Shown one piece after another: positions 47,873 to 55,589 of a stretch of 64,000 nt of DNA. The stretch lies in assembly GCF_029813785.1 (NCBI RefSeq), contig NZ_JARVKY010000013.1, forward strand, positions 156,696 through 220,695, written 5' to 3'. The stretch is from Streptomyces sp. DH41. Lineage in GTDB: Bacteria; Actinomycetota; Actinomycetes; Streptomycetales; Streptomycetaceae. The notes beneath the pieces are model-generated. The model was not told the DNA's origin. It worked only from the letters and a program-made list of their open reading frames with translations, and did no database searches. Within the stretch, counting starts at the first letter, position 1. Each line of letters opens with the position of its first letter. The position numbers and the translations under genes were made by a program.

Positions 47873-48733
47873 GTGAGCGAGCCGCGGTCCGCGCCGACGG
47901 TCGGCCAGGTCGTCCTCGGCCGGCGCCTGCTGGACCTGCGCGAACGCGCCGGTCTCAAGCGCGAGGAAGCCGCCCGCATCCTGCGCGTCGCCCCCGCCAC
48001 GGTCCGCCGGATGGAGATGGCCGAGGTCGCCCTCAAGATCCCGTACCTCCAGCTCCTGCTGAAGGCCTACGGCATCGACGACGAGGAGGCCGACGCCTTC
48101 GTCCAGCTGGCGGAGGACGCCAACCAGCCCGGATGGTGGCAACGCTTCCACGACATCCTGCCGGGCTGGTTCTCCATGTACGTCAGCCTGGAGGGCGCGG
48201 CCTCCCTCATCCGCTCCTACGAGCCCCACTTCGTCCCCGGAGTGCTGCAGACGGAGGACTACGCGCGCGGGGTGCTGCGCTCGGGAGCCATCGGGCAGAC
48301 CCGGCCCGACGACATCGAACGCCATGTCGACCTGCGCATGCAGCGCCAGGAACTGCTCACCCGCGAGGACGCGCCCAGGCTGTGGGTCGTGATGGACGAG
48401 ACCGCTCTGCGCCGCCCCGTCGGCGGCCCGGAGGTGATGCGCGCCCAGATCGACAGGCTGCTCGAGGCCACGAAGCTGTCCAACGTGACGCTCCAGGTCG
48501 CCCCGTTCTCCAACGGGCCGCACCCGGGCACGTACGGGCCCTTCGTGCTGTTCCGATTCGCCATGCCGGAACTGCCGGACATGGTCTACAGCGAGTACCT
48601 GACCGGCGCCGTCTACCTCGACGCGCGCGCCGAGGTGGCGACCCACCTCGAGGTCATGGACCGCATGGCGGCGCAGGCCGCCACGGCACATCGCACGAAG
48701 GAGATCCTCCGGGATCTCCGCAAGGAGCTGTGA
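47873..48733 (+). CDS. XRE-family regulator with DUF5753 domain (WhiJ-like)
   Basis: A 286-residue regulator. The helix-turn-helix is at about 15-70 (LGRRLLDLRERAGLKREEAARIL, then VAPATVRRMEMAEVALK). The C-terminal sensor-like DUF5753 domain contains SYEPHFVPGVLQTEDYARGVL, LWVVMDETALRRPVGG and VTLQVAPFSNGPHPG. GTG 47873 has a strong AGGAGGTG. The DUF397 gene starts right after its stop. In S. coelicolor many such pairs exist, WhiJ being the studied one that affects development. By analogy the small DUF397 protein modulates this regulator. Confidence 0.9.
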   Translation: MSEPRSAPTVGQVVLGRRLLDLRERAGLKREEAARILRVAPATVRRMEMAEVALKIPYLQLLLKAYGIDDEEADAFVQLAEDANQPGWWQRFHDILPGWFSMYVSLEGAASLIRSYEPHFVPGVLQTEDYARGVLRSGAIGQTRPDDIERHVDLRMQRQELLTREDAPRLWVVMDETALRRPVGGPEVMRAQIDRLLEATKLSNVTLQVAPFSNGPHPGTYGPFVLFRFAMPELPDMVYSEYLTGAVYLDARAEVATHLEVMDRMAAQAATAHRTKEILRDLRKEL

Positions 48734-49024
48734 ATGAATCGCATCAAACCCCAGCGCTCGCCGTACAACCGCGTCGAGCGGCTCCGCAGCGAGCGGATCT
48801 ACAACGGCATGCCCGCCCGTGAGCTGGGCACCGAGGGCTGGCACAAGCCGTGGAGCGGCGGCAACGGGGGCAACTGCCTGGAGGCGATGAAGCTCGCCGA
48901 CGGCCGGATCGCGGTACGGCAGTCCACCGATCCCGACGGGCCGGCGCTGATCTACACCTCCGCCGAGATAACGGCCTTCATCGAGGGAGCGAAGGCGGGA
49001 GAGGCGGACTTCCTGCTGTCCTGA
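48734..49024 (+). CDS. DUF397 protein, partner of the XRE regulator
   Basis: A 96-residue protein with the DUF397 pattern: WHKPWSGGNGGNCLEAMKLADGRIAVRQSTDPDGPALIY, then FIEGAKAGEADF. Its ATG directly follows the regulator's TGA with no gap, so the two are co-translated. The first 30 residues form an Arg-rich extension not found in the shortest family members. It probably binds the upstream regulator; a toxin-antitoxin-like link has been proposed for such pairs. Confidence 0.9.
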   Translation: MNRIKPQRSPYNRVERLRSERIYNGMPARELGTEGWHKPWSGGNGGNCLEAMKLADGRIAVRQSTDPDGPALIYTSAEITAFIEGAKAGEADFLLS

Positions 49025-49092
49025 AACGCGCGCTCTGTTGATGCTTGTTTTCTAAGCTGTTTGGCACTGAGTCGATCACCCACCGCGTCACC

Positions 49093-49184
49093 TCCAGCCA
49101 TCACCCTTAGCCATCACCTGTAGCCCTCACCCGTAGCTGTCACCCGTAGCCATCGCCTGTAGCCCTCACCCGTAGCCGTCGTCC
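49093..49184. repeat. Degenerate 13-bp tandem repeat ([CT]GTAGCC[AC]TCACC)
   Basis: About six to seven units, for example TGTAGCCCTCACC at 49119-49131 and again at 49158-49170, with variants CGTAGCTGTCACC and CGTAGCCATCGCC between. They fill part of the 266-nt gap between the DUF397 gene and the methyltransferase. No coding role is seen; the units are direct, not inverted. Confidence 0.75.
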
Positions 49185-49290
49185 GAAGTCATCACCCCTC
49201 GCCGTCGCCGTTGTCCGCGGCCGTCACCCACCCGCGTCGTTCTTCGACGTCACCCTTCGCCAGGGAAAACCCAACACCTTGGAGCTCGTC

Positions 49291-50094
49291 ATGACCGGGC
49301 AGCACCACGCCGAGATCGACACGAGTAGGCCGCATCCCGCGCGGATGTACGACTGGTATCTCGGTGGCAAGGACAACTACCCGGTCGACGAGGCGATGGG
49401 CCGGCAGATGCTCACCCTCGACCCGAGGGTGCCGGTGATGGCGCGGGTCAACCGCGCCTTCATGCACCGCGCCACCCGCTGGCTCGCGGGCCAGGGCATA
49501 CGGCAGTTCCTGGACGTCGGTACCGGCATCCCGACCGAGCCCAACCTCCACCAGGTCGCCCAGGAGACCGCGCCCGACGTCCGCGTCGTCTACTGCGACA
49601 ACGACCCCATCGTGCTGGCCCACGCGGCGGCCCTGCTGCGCGGCACGCCCGAGGGGGCCACCGAGTACCTCCAGGCCGACGTCAGGGACCCGGACGCCAT
49701 CCTGGACGGCGCCAGGAAGATCCTGGACTTCGACCGGCCCGTCGCGCTGTCCCTGGTCGCGCTGCTGCACTTCGTCTCCGACGAGGACGGCGCGCACGAC
49801 CTGGTCGGCCGGCTGCTGTCGGCGCTGCCCTCCGGCAGCCACCTGGTGATGACCCACGCGACGGCCGACTTCACGCCCGAGGAGTCGCGGGCGGCAACCG
49901 AGAAGCTCAGGGCCGCGGGTGTCACCCTGGCCCTGCGCTCACGCGAGGAGTTCGCCCGCTTCTTCACCGGCCTCGACCTGGTCGAGCCCGGCGTCGAGGT
50001 GCCCCACCTGTGGCACCCGGAACTGGGCGAGCCGGTCGCCGGGCAGGAGGACGGGGTCATCCCGGGGTACGGGGCGGTGGCCCGTAAACCGTGA
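49291..50094 (+). CDS. SAM-dependent methyltransferase, DUF574 (Methyltransf_19) family
   Basis: A 267-residue member of an actinobacteria-specific methyltransferase family. Signatures are PARMYDWYLGGKDNYPVDEA, RQFLDVGTGIPTEPNLHQVA (motif I), VRVVYCDNDPIVLAHA and RPVALSLVALLHFVSD. ATG 49291 has GGAG seven nt upstream. The substrate is unknown. The family is strongly expanded in streptomycetes and often lies near XRE/DUF397 genes, as here. Confidence 0.9.
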   Translation: MTGQHHAEIDTSRPHPARMYDWYLGGKDNYPVDEAMGRQMLTLDPRVPVMARVNRAFMHRATRWLAGQGIRQFLDVGTGIPTEPNLHQVAQETAPDVRVVYCDNDPIVLAHAAALLRGTPEGATEYLQADVRDPDAILDGARKILDFDRPVALSLVALLHFVSDEDGAHDLVGRLLSALPSGSHLVMTHATADFTPEESRAATEKLRAAGVTLALRSREEFARFFTGLDLVEPGVEVPHLWHPELGEPVAGQEDGVIPGYGAVARKP

Positions 50095-50119
50095 GTCGTT
50101 GACGGAGCGCTCCGCACGC

Positions 50120-50599
50120 TCAGGCGAGGGCCAGCACGTACGCCACCGCCGCCGCGGCCGAGGCAGCCGTGCGGACGTGGTTCCACGCCGTCCACTCGCG
50201 CACGTACGAGGACCAGTGCGCGGCCGCCTCCGCGGTGCCGGGCTCCAGCCGGAGCAGCGCCGAGTTGCGCGGCACGTTGGCGGCCGCGGTCACCCCGAAC
50301 GACCCGAACAGGAACAGCGCGCTGCCCAGCAGCAGCTCCACCGCGGCCCCCTCCGGCCACCGTACGAACGTCACCACGGCGATCACCGCGGTCAGCACCG
50401 ACGTCCCGAGGAACACGGACATGAAGGCCGGCCGCACCGCGGCGGTGTTGACCGCGTTCATCGCGGCGACTCCCTGCGCGGGCGGCAGCGCCGCGAGCCC
50501 CCGCATGACGAAGGTCGAGAACGCGCAGAAGACGCCGGCCGTCAGTCCGGTCCCGAGCACCCCCAGCACCGTCAGCACGAAGTACGGTCCGTCGGTCAT
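50120..50599 (-). CDS. DUF1772 (anthrone oxygenase-like) membrane protein
   Basis: A 159-residue protein with four hydrophobic segments: LTVLGVLGTGLTAGVFCAFSTFV, FMSVFLGTSVLTAVIAVVTFV, LLLGSALFLFGSFGVTAAANVP and TAASAAAAVAYVLALA. N-V-P-x-N (NVPRNSAL) after the third helix and the WTAWNHVR segment match DUF1772. Some relatives oxidise anthrones in fungal pathways, but most bacterial members are uncharacterised. It converges on the methyltransferase gene. Confidence 0.82.
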   Translation of the reverse strand: MTDGPYFVLTVLGVLGTGLTAGVFCAFSTFVMRGLAALPPAQGVAAMNAVNTAAVRPAFMSVFLGTSVLTAVIAVVTFVRWPEGAAVELLLGSALFLFGSFGVTAAANVPRNSALLRLEPGTAEAAAHWSSYVREWTAWNHVRTAASAAAAVAYVLALA

Positions 50600-50762
50600 G
50601 TCGTGTCAGCTCCCACCCGTCGCTTCGATGCCCGCTCGGCACCGTCGGCCACCGATCACTCCAAGTCAACCTCCGCACGGGCACGGTGACCATGGCCGAT
50701 CGGCGCGAGCGCATACGCGAGCGTCCAGGCGGGCGGGCCGGCGGCTGACGCATCATGGGCGG

Positions 50763-51395
50763 GTGCGACTGGAAGCGATCACCTGGGACCGGCTCGGCGA
50801 CCTGCTCGCCGATCGCCTGCTCGACCTCGAGCCCGCCGACGGCGGTGCCTGGCCACGCGTCGCCTTCGACGGTGCCCCGGCCGCCCGCCCCGGTGACCTC
50901 GCGGACCGGGTCTCCGCCGCGCTGCGCGTCCGCGGCCGACCCTCCCTCGTCGTCGGAACGGAGGGCTTCCTGCGCCCCGCCTCCCTCCGCCTCGAACACG
51001 GGCACCAGGACGTCGAGTCCTACTACAACGGCTGGCACGACACCGGCGCCCTGTGGCGCGAGGTCTTCGACCCCCTCGGGCCCGGTGGCGACGGGCGTGT
51101 CCTGCCCGACCTGCGGGACCCGGCCACCGACCGCGCCACCCGCAGCGCCTACGTCCCCCTGCCGCCCGGTGGTGCGCTGCTGCTGCACGGCCCCTTCCTG
51201 CTGCACCACTGGTTCCCCCTCGACCTGAGCGTCCACCTCGTCCTCGGCCCCGGAGCACTGCGCCGCCGTACCCCCGAGGCCGAGCACTGGACCCTCCCCG
51301 CCTTCGACCGCTACGAGGAGGAGAGCGACCCCAGCGGCACCGCGGACGTCCTGGTGCGCGCCGACGATCCACGGCATCCCGCGTGGAACGGCTGA
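50763..51395 (+). CDS. Uridine kinase-like protein lacking the P-loop
   Basis: A 210-residue protein of the P-loop kinase-like fold usually annotated 'uridine kinase' in streptomycetes: LGDLLADRLLDLEPADGG, then VAFDGAPAARPGDLADRV where a Walker A would stand, and SLRLEHGHQDVESYYNGWHD. The late segment ALLLHGPFLLHHWFPLDLSVHL resembles the kinase core. The missing GxxxxGK[ST] argues against ordinary kinase activity. GTG 50763 starts VRLEAITWDRL; no strong RBS is seen. Confidence 0.78.
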   Translation: MRLEAITWDRLGDLLADRLLDLEPADGGAWPRVAFDGAPAARPGDLADRVSAALRVRGRPSLVVGTEGFLRPASLRLEHGHQDVESYYNGWHDTGALWREVFDPLGPGGDGRVLPDLRDPATDRATRSAYVPLPPGGALLLHGPFLLHHWFPLDLSVHLVLGPGALRRRTPEAEHWTLPAFDRYEEESDPSGTADVLVRADDPRHPAWNG

Positions 51396-51490
51396 CGCGC
51401 CCGGCGGACGGACCGCCCGCGCACCGGTGCCGCCGCGTGCGCAATCGGTCGGTCGCGACGCGGGCGACAGCTGTCACACGGCTGGCACGA

Positions 51491-51538
51491 GACCTGTCAC
51501 CAGGCCTGCCACTAGGCCTGTCACGCGGCCTGTCACGC
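51491..51538. repeat. 12-bp tandem repeat (GGCCTGTCACGC-like) x4
   Basis: Four units GACCTGTCACCA, GGCCTGCCACTA, GGCCTGTCACGC, GGCCTGTCACGC lie in the 257-nt gap before the next methyltransferase. They would read as Thr-Arg-Pro-Val repeats in one frame, but no gene signals support translation. The rest of the gap shows nothing definite. Confidence 0.7.
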
Positions 51539-51652
51539 GTACGGCCGAGCCGTGGCCGTACCGTCGGCGCGGGCTCCCGGCCGGCTCCGCGGGGACCTCG
51601 CGCCGGAGCGTCGACCACTTCGGGCAAGCCGGACAACTGGGATGATCGGCGT

Positions 51653-52447
51653 ATGACGCGAACCGACGGATACCTCCTCGACAACCGGCGGGCCGAGGCG
51701 GCGGAGCGCTTCGACGCCTTCGCCACCCTCTTCGACCCCACGACGTTCCGGTACCTCCAGGCGCTCGGCGTCGGCCCCGGCTGGCGTTGCTGGGAGGTCG
51801 GGGCCGGGGGCACCTCGGTGGTGTCCTGGCTGGCCAAGACGGTGGGGCGGACCGGCAGGGTGCTCGCGACCGACATCGACACCTCGCGGGTCGCTCCGGC
51901 CGGCCGGCACCCGGTCGAGGTGCGCGTGCACGACGTGGGCGCGGAGGAACCGCCGGGGGAGGGCTTCGACCTGGTGCACGCCCGGCTCGTGCTCGTCCAC
52001 GTGCCGGACCGGGAAAGGGCGCTGCGGTCGATGGTCCGGGCCCTGCGACCGGGTGGGCGTCTCCTGGTCGAGGACGCCGATCCCGCGCTGCAGCCCCTGC
52101 TGTGCCCCGACGAGCACGGCCCCGAGCAGCAGCTGGCGAACCGGTTGCGGCACGGCTTCCGCCAGCTGCTGGCCCACCGTGGCGCCGATCTCTCCTACGG
52201 CCGGCGGCTCCCGCGTCTGCTCCGGGAGGCCGGGCTGCGCCGTGTGGAGGCCGACGCCTACTTCCCGGTCACCTCACCCGCGTGCGCCGCACTGGAGTCC
52301 GCGACGGTCCGTCAGGTCCGCGACCAGCTGGTCGGCGCCGGGGCGGCCACGCACGAGGACATCGACCGCCACCTGGCGAACGTCGCGTCCGGCGGCATGG
52401 ACCTCGCGACGGCTCCGATGATCTCGGCGTGGGGGCGCAAGCCGTAG
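51653..52447 (+). CDS. Class I SAM-dependent methyltransferase
   Basis: A 264-residue methyltransferase of the UbiE/ArsM-like group: RYLQALGVGPGWRCWEVGAGGTS (motif I), VLATDIDTSRV, FDLVHARLVLVHVPDRERAL and RALRPGGRLLVEDADPAL. The C-terminal region has SYGRRLPRLLREAGLRRVEAD. ATG 51653 begins MTRTDGYLLDNRRAEAAER. The longer frame from 51053 runs through the previous gene in another frame and is rejected. Substrate unknown. Confidence 0.86.
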   Translation: MTRTDGYLLDNRRAEAAERFDAFATLFDPTTFRYLQALGVGPGWRCWEVGAGGTSVVSWLAKTVGRTGRVLATDIDTSRVAPAGRHPVEVRVHDVGAEEPPGEGFDLVHARLVLVHVPDRERALRSMVRALRPGGRLLVEDADPALQPLLCPDEHGPEQQLANRLRHGFRQLLAHRGADLSYGRRLPRLLREAGLRRVEADAYFPVTSPACAALESATVRQVRDQLVGAGAATHEDIDRHLANVASGGMDLATAPMISAWGRKP

Positions 52448-52563
52448 GGGCGAGGGCCCGGCGGGCCGCATCCCGCGTCGCGGAGGACCGCATGACCCAC
52501 CATGGACTCCTGACGCCTCGTCGACCACGCGCCCCCGCGCCCACCTGCCCGGCCGGCCGACCG

Positions 52564-53481
52564 TCAGTCAGCCGCCCGTGGAGGTCTCCCGCCCACTCGT
52601 TCGACCGCCCTCGCTCCCGCCCGGCACCCCGCGACCGCCGCCTCCTCGGGCACCGCGCCCGCGAGCAGCGCGGCGAGGAACGCGCCGGTGAAGGCGTCAC
52701 CGGCACCCGTACTGTCCCGCGGTGACGCCGGGGTGGCGGGGACACGCGCGCACACGGCGCCGGACCGGGCCACCAAGGCACCCTCCGCGCCCTGTTTGGC
52801 GACCACCAACGGGACGTGCCGGCTCAGCTTCGCCGCCGCGTCCGCGGGGTCGGGCAACCCGGTGAGCAGGCACGCCTCGTCACGGCTGGGCAGCAGGACG
52901 TCCACTCCCGCGACCAGGTCCAGGAAACGGCCGACGCCCAACGCGGTGAGGAAACCCGCCGACGCCGGGTCCAGACTGACCGGCACTCCACGCGCGCGTG
53001 CCGCCGCCAGGGCGACCGGCACCAGAGCGCGGCTCGGTTTTGAGAACAGGAGGTAGCCCGACAGGTGCAGCCGGGCCACGCCGTCCAGCAGCCTGTCCGA
53101 CCAGTCCCCGGGCCCGATCCGGAGCGACGCCCCGCTGTCCGTCAGGAACGTCCGCTCGGCCGAGTCACCCGTGTCGACCAGACAGATCACCGTCCCCGTC
53201 GGCACCTCCGGGTCGACGACCAGGACGGGACGCACACCATGGGCGGCCAGCTCCCGCTCGTGCCAGGCCGCCGAGTCGGCGCCGACCCGCCCCAGCATCC
53301 GTACGTCTCCGCACCCTCCGTAGGCGGCCCAGCAGGCCACGTTGGCACCCGCCCCGCCGGGCAGCCGGCGGATCGAGGCGGCCGTGTCCGTGCCGACGGC
53401 CAGGGGTCCCCGGTGCCGGGCGACGACGTCCGTGACGACGTCCCCGACGACCAGCAGCGCGCCGCCCGGCTCCGCGGTCAC
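52564..53481 (-). CDS. psuK: PfkB-family sugar kinase, probable pseudouridine kinase
   Basis: A 305-residue ribokinase-family kinase: LLVVGDVVTDVVAR at the N-terminus, RRLPGGAGANVACWAAYGG (GG dipeptide sugar site) and DSTGAGDAFTGAFLAALL with the catalytic Asp in the PfkB signature 2. GTG 53481 overlaps the stop of the pseudouridine-5'-phosphate glycosidase gene by 4 nt (GTGA). This coupling makes pseudouridine the likely substrate: PsuK forms pseudouridine 5'-phosphate, which PsuG splits. The family is broad, so ribose or another nucleoside remains possible. Confidence 0.86.
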   Translation of the reverse strand: MTAEPGGALLVVGDVVTDVVARHRGPLAVGTDTAASIRRLPGGAGANVACWAAYGGCGDVRMLGRVGADSAAWHERELAAHGVRPVLVVDPEVPTGTVICLVDTGDSAERTFLTDSGASLRIGPGDWSDRLLDGVARLHLSGYLLFSKPSRALVPVALAAARARGVPVSLDPASAGFLTALGVGRFLDLVAGVDVLLPSRDEACLLTGLPDPADAAAKLSRHVPLVVAKQGAEGALVARSGAVCARVPATPASPRDSTGAGDAFTGAFLAALLAGAVPEEAAVAGCRAGARAVERVGGRPPRAAD

Positions 53482-54386
53482 ACCCCGGTCCAGGCCGCCG
53501 CGACGCGCGCCGCCAGCCGCACGTTCCCGCGCACGGCCGCCAGGTTGGCGCTCAGCGAGGCACCGTCGGTGTGCCGCACCAGATAGTCGAGCAGGAACGG
53601 TGTGACCGCCTGGCCCGTGACCCGCTCCTCCTCGCACGCGTGCAGCGCGTCGGCGAGCACCCGCCCGTGCAGCGCGGGGTCGAGCTGCTCCTCCTCGGGG
53701 ACGGGGTTGGCGACCACGAGTGCGGACCGCGGCCCATCGAGCGTGTCCTGCGCCCGCATGACCGCCGCCACCTGTTCCGGGGTGTCCAGCGTCCAGTCCA
53801 CCGGATGGCCCGAGTCGGACAGGTAGAAGCCGGGGAAGCGGTCCGTACCGTAACCGGCCACCGCGACGCCCAGCGTCTCCAGTCGTTGCAGGGTCGCCGG
53901 CACGTCCAGGATGGACTTCACGCCCGCGCAGACCACCGTGATCCGGGTGCGTGCCAGCAGGGCCAGATCCGCCGACTCGTCCTGTGTCACCGTCCACTCG
54001 CGGTGCACACCACCGAGCCCGCCGGTCGCGAACACCCGTACGCCCGCCAGGGCCGCCAGCAGGGCGGTGGCCGACACGGTGGTCGCGCCGCTCGCGCCGG
54101 CGGCCACCGCGAGCGGCAGGTCGCGGTGGCCCAGCTTGCGGATGCCGTCCCCGTTCGCGACCCGCTCCAGCTGCTCCTTGTCCAGGCCGACATGGGGATG
54201 TCCGTCGAGCACGGCGACGGTCGCCGGTATGGCGCCCTCCTGCCGCACCGTCTCCTCCAGCTCCCGTGCCACCAGCAGATTGCGCGGGCGCGGCAGCCCG
54301 TGCGCGATGATCGTGGACTCCAGCGCCACCACGGGGTGACGCGCGTCGATCGCCGCCCGTACCTCTTCCGACACCATCAGCGTCAC
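53478..54386 (-). CDS. psuG: Pseudouridine-5'-phosphate glycosidase
   Basis: A 302-residue enzyme that splits the C-C glycosidic bond of pseudouridine 5'-phosphate to uracil and ribose 5-phosphate. Characteristic segments are PVVALESTIIAHGLPRP, GAIPATVAVLDGHPHVGL, GIRKLGHRDLPLAVA, FATGGLGGVHR and SILDVPATLQRLETLGVAV. GTG 54386 lies seven nt behind GGAGG and is preferred to ATG 54377, which has a poorly spaced RBS. It is the first gene of the psuG-psuK pair; the region upstream is shared with the divergent VOC gene. Confidence 0.95.
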   Translation of the reverse strand: MTLMVSEEVRAAIDARHPVVALESTIIAHGLPRPRNLLVARELEETVRQEGAIPATVAVLDGHPHVGLDKEQLERVANGDGIRKLGHRDLPLAVAAGASGATTVSATALLAALAGVRVFATGGLGGVHREWTVTQDESADLALLARTRITVVCAGVKSILDVPATLQRLETLGVAVAGYGTDRFPGFYLSDSGHPVDWTLDTPEQVAAVMRAQDTLDGPRSALVVANPVPEEEQLDPALHGRVLADALHACEEERVTGQAVTPFLLDYLVRHTDGASLSANLAAVRGNVRLAARVAAAWTGV

Positions 54387-54507
54387 GCGCCTGCCTCCTG
54401 TCCGTCGGTCCTCCCTCATCTCTGGCGGGCGGGGGACCGGGCCAAACCCTCGCCGAGTCCCTGCCGGACTCTTGCGAAGCAGGAGGGAGGGCACGAGGCT
54501 GGCAGCC

Positions 54508-54936
54508 ATGACGGACAACACGACACGTCTCGACCATGTCGTCCTCTGGGTGCGTGACCCGGTGGCCGCGGCCGGTTTCTACGAGAAGACCCTGGGGCTG
54601 GAGCCCCTGCGGCTCGACGAGTACGCCGCGGGGACCGTGAGCTTCCCCTCCGTACGCCTCAACGAAGAGACCATTTTCGACCTGGCACCGCACTCCCTGG
54701 CGGAACGCATGCGCATGCTCCCCGGCGCCGACGGCAGTGCGGGCCATCCCGTCAACCACGTCTGCGTGACACTGTCACGGCATGACTTCGAGGCACTGCG
54801 CACCCGCCTGGAGGAGCAGTCGGTGCCGGTCTCGGAACTCTCGTACGACTCCTACGGCGCCCGCGGCGCGGCCCGGCGCAGCTTCTACTTCGGCGACCCG
54901 GACGGCAACATCTTCGAGGCACGGCACTACGAGTAG
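54508..54936 (+). CDS. VOC (glyoxalase/bleomycin-resistance) superfamily protein
   Basis: A 142-residue two-module VOC fold: RLDHVVLWVRDPVAAAGFYEKTLGLEP, then HPVNHVCVTLSRHDFEALRTRLEEQ and SFYFGDPDGNIFEARHYE. Putative metal ligands are His in LDHVVL, Glu in NEETIFDL, His in NHVC and Glu in IFEAR, so a metal-dependent lyase or dioxygenase-like role is likely. The substrate cannot be told. ATG 54508 has AGGAGGGAGGG further upstream (about 25 nt), too far to be a normal RBS. Confidence 0.86.
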   Translation: MTDNTTRLDHVVLWVRDPVAAAGFYEKTLGLEPLRLDEYAAGTVSFPSVRLNEETIFDLAPHSLAERMRMLPGADGSAGHPVNHVCVTLSRHDFEALRTRLEEQSVPVSELSYDSYGARGAARRSFYFGDPDGNIFEARHYE

Positions 54937-55001
54937 CCCGGCCCGGCACCACGCGGCGGCCCGGCGCACCCGGCCGCCAGGCACACGCGTGCGGCGGCCC
55001 C

Positions 55002-55556
55002 TCAGAACAGCGGCTCGGGCAGCACGCCCTCCAGGGCGAGCAGCTGCCGCTTGGTGTCCAGGCCGCCCCCGAACCCGCCGATGCCGCCGTCGCTCTCCAC
55101 GACCCGGTGGCACGGCACGACGACCGGCAGCGGGTTGGCCCCCATGGCCATGCCCACCGCCTGGGCGGCGCCCGGCCGGCCGACCCGGCCGGCGAGGTCG
55201 CCGTAGCCGACGACCGAGCCGTAGGGGACGCCCGATGCCAGCTCGCGCAGCACCTGCCGGTTGAAGCCCGCGATCAGCGACCAGTCCAGCGGCAGGTCGA
55301 AGTCACGCCGGCTGCCCGCGAAGTACGCCTCCACCTGCCGTATCGCCTCGGTCAGCAGCGGGGAGCCGGGCGCCTCGACGGGCTCCGTGCCCAGCCGGGC
55401 CGCGAGCCCTTCGAGTGCCTGGTCGCGCGCGGCGTCGGTGGCGTGGAACACGACGTTGACCAGACCCTCGCGGGTGGCGGCCAGCAGCAGCGGACCGATG
55501 CCGGTGCCGACGACGGTCCACACCACCCGCTGTTCATACTCCCCATGGCTGTCCAT
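55002..55556 (-). CDS. ogt: Methylated-DNA--protein-cysteine methyltransferase
   Basis: A 184-residue suicide repair enzyme that takes the methyl group from O6-methylguanine. The active-site Cys149 lies in NPLPVVVPCHRVVESDGG. The recognition helix RQVLRELASGVPYGSVVGYGDLA and the Tyr of PYGSVVGYG are present. There is no AdaA-type regulatory domain. ATG 55556 lies six nt after the -10 of the DNA-damage-type promoter, and no RBS is seen, so it is probably leaderless. It lies 33 nt from the end of the glpQ2 gene upstream on the same strand. Confidence 0.95.
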   Translation of the reverse strand: MDSHGEYEQRVVWTVVGTGIGPLLLAATREGLVNVVFHATDAARDQALEGLAARLGTEPVEAPGSPLLTEAIRQVEAYFAGSRRDFDLPLDWSLIAGFNRQVLRELASGVPYGSVVGYGDLAGRVGRPGAAQAVGMAMGANPLPVVVPCHRVVESDGGIGGFGGGLDTKRQLLALEGVLPEPLF

Positions 55557-55562
55557 GCGCCC

Positions 55563-55585
55563 ACGGTACGGCCGGGCACTGACAA
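55563..55585 (-). promoter_or_regulatory. DNA-damage-type promoter for ogt (TTGTCAGTG-N8-TACCGT)
   Basis: On the minus strand TTGTCAGTG (55585-55577), eight nt, TACCGT (55568-55563), then six nt to ATG 55556. It is a perfect match to tTGTCRgtg-N8-TAnnnT, the RecA-independent damage promoter of actinobacteria. It lies partly over the glpQ2 stop region (55590). Confidence 0.75.
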
Positions 55586-55589
55586 CGAG

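Noticed and set aside
49093..49184. CRISPR array
   Set aside because: Units are only 13 bp, contiguous and degenerate, with no spacers and no cas genes nearby.
54481..54491. AGGAGGGAGGG as the ribosome binding site of the VOC gene
   Set aside because: It is about 20-27 nt from ATG 54508, and the in-frame codons between it and the ATG add nothing family-like.
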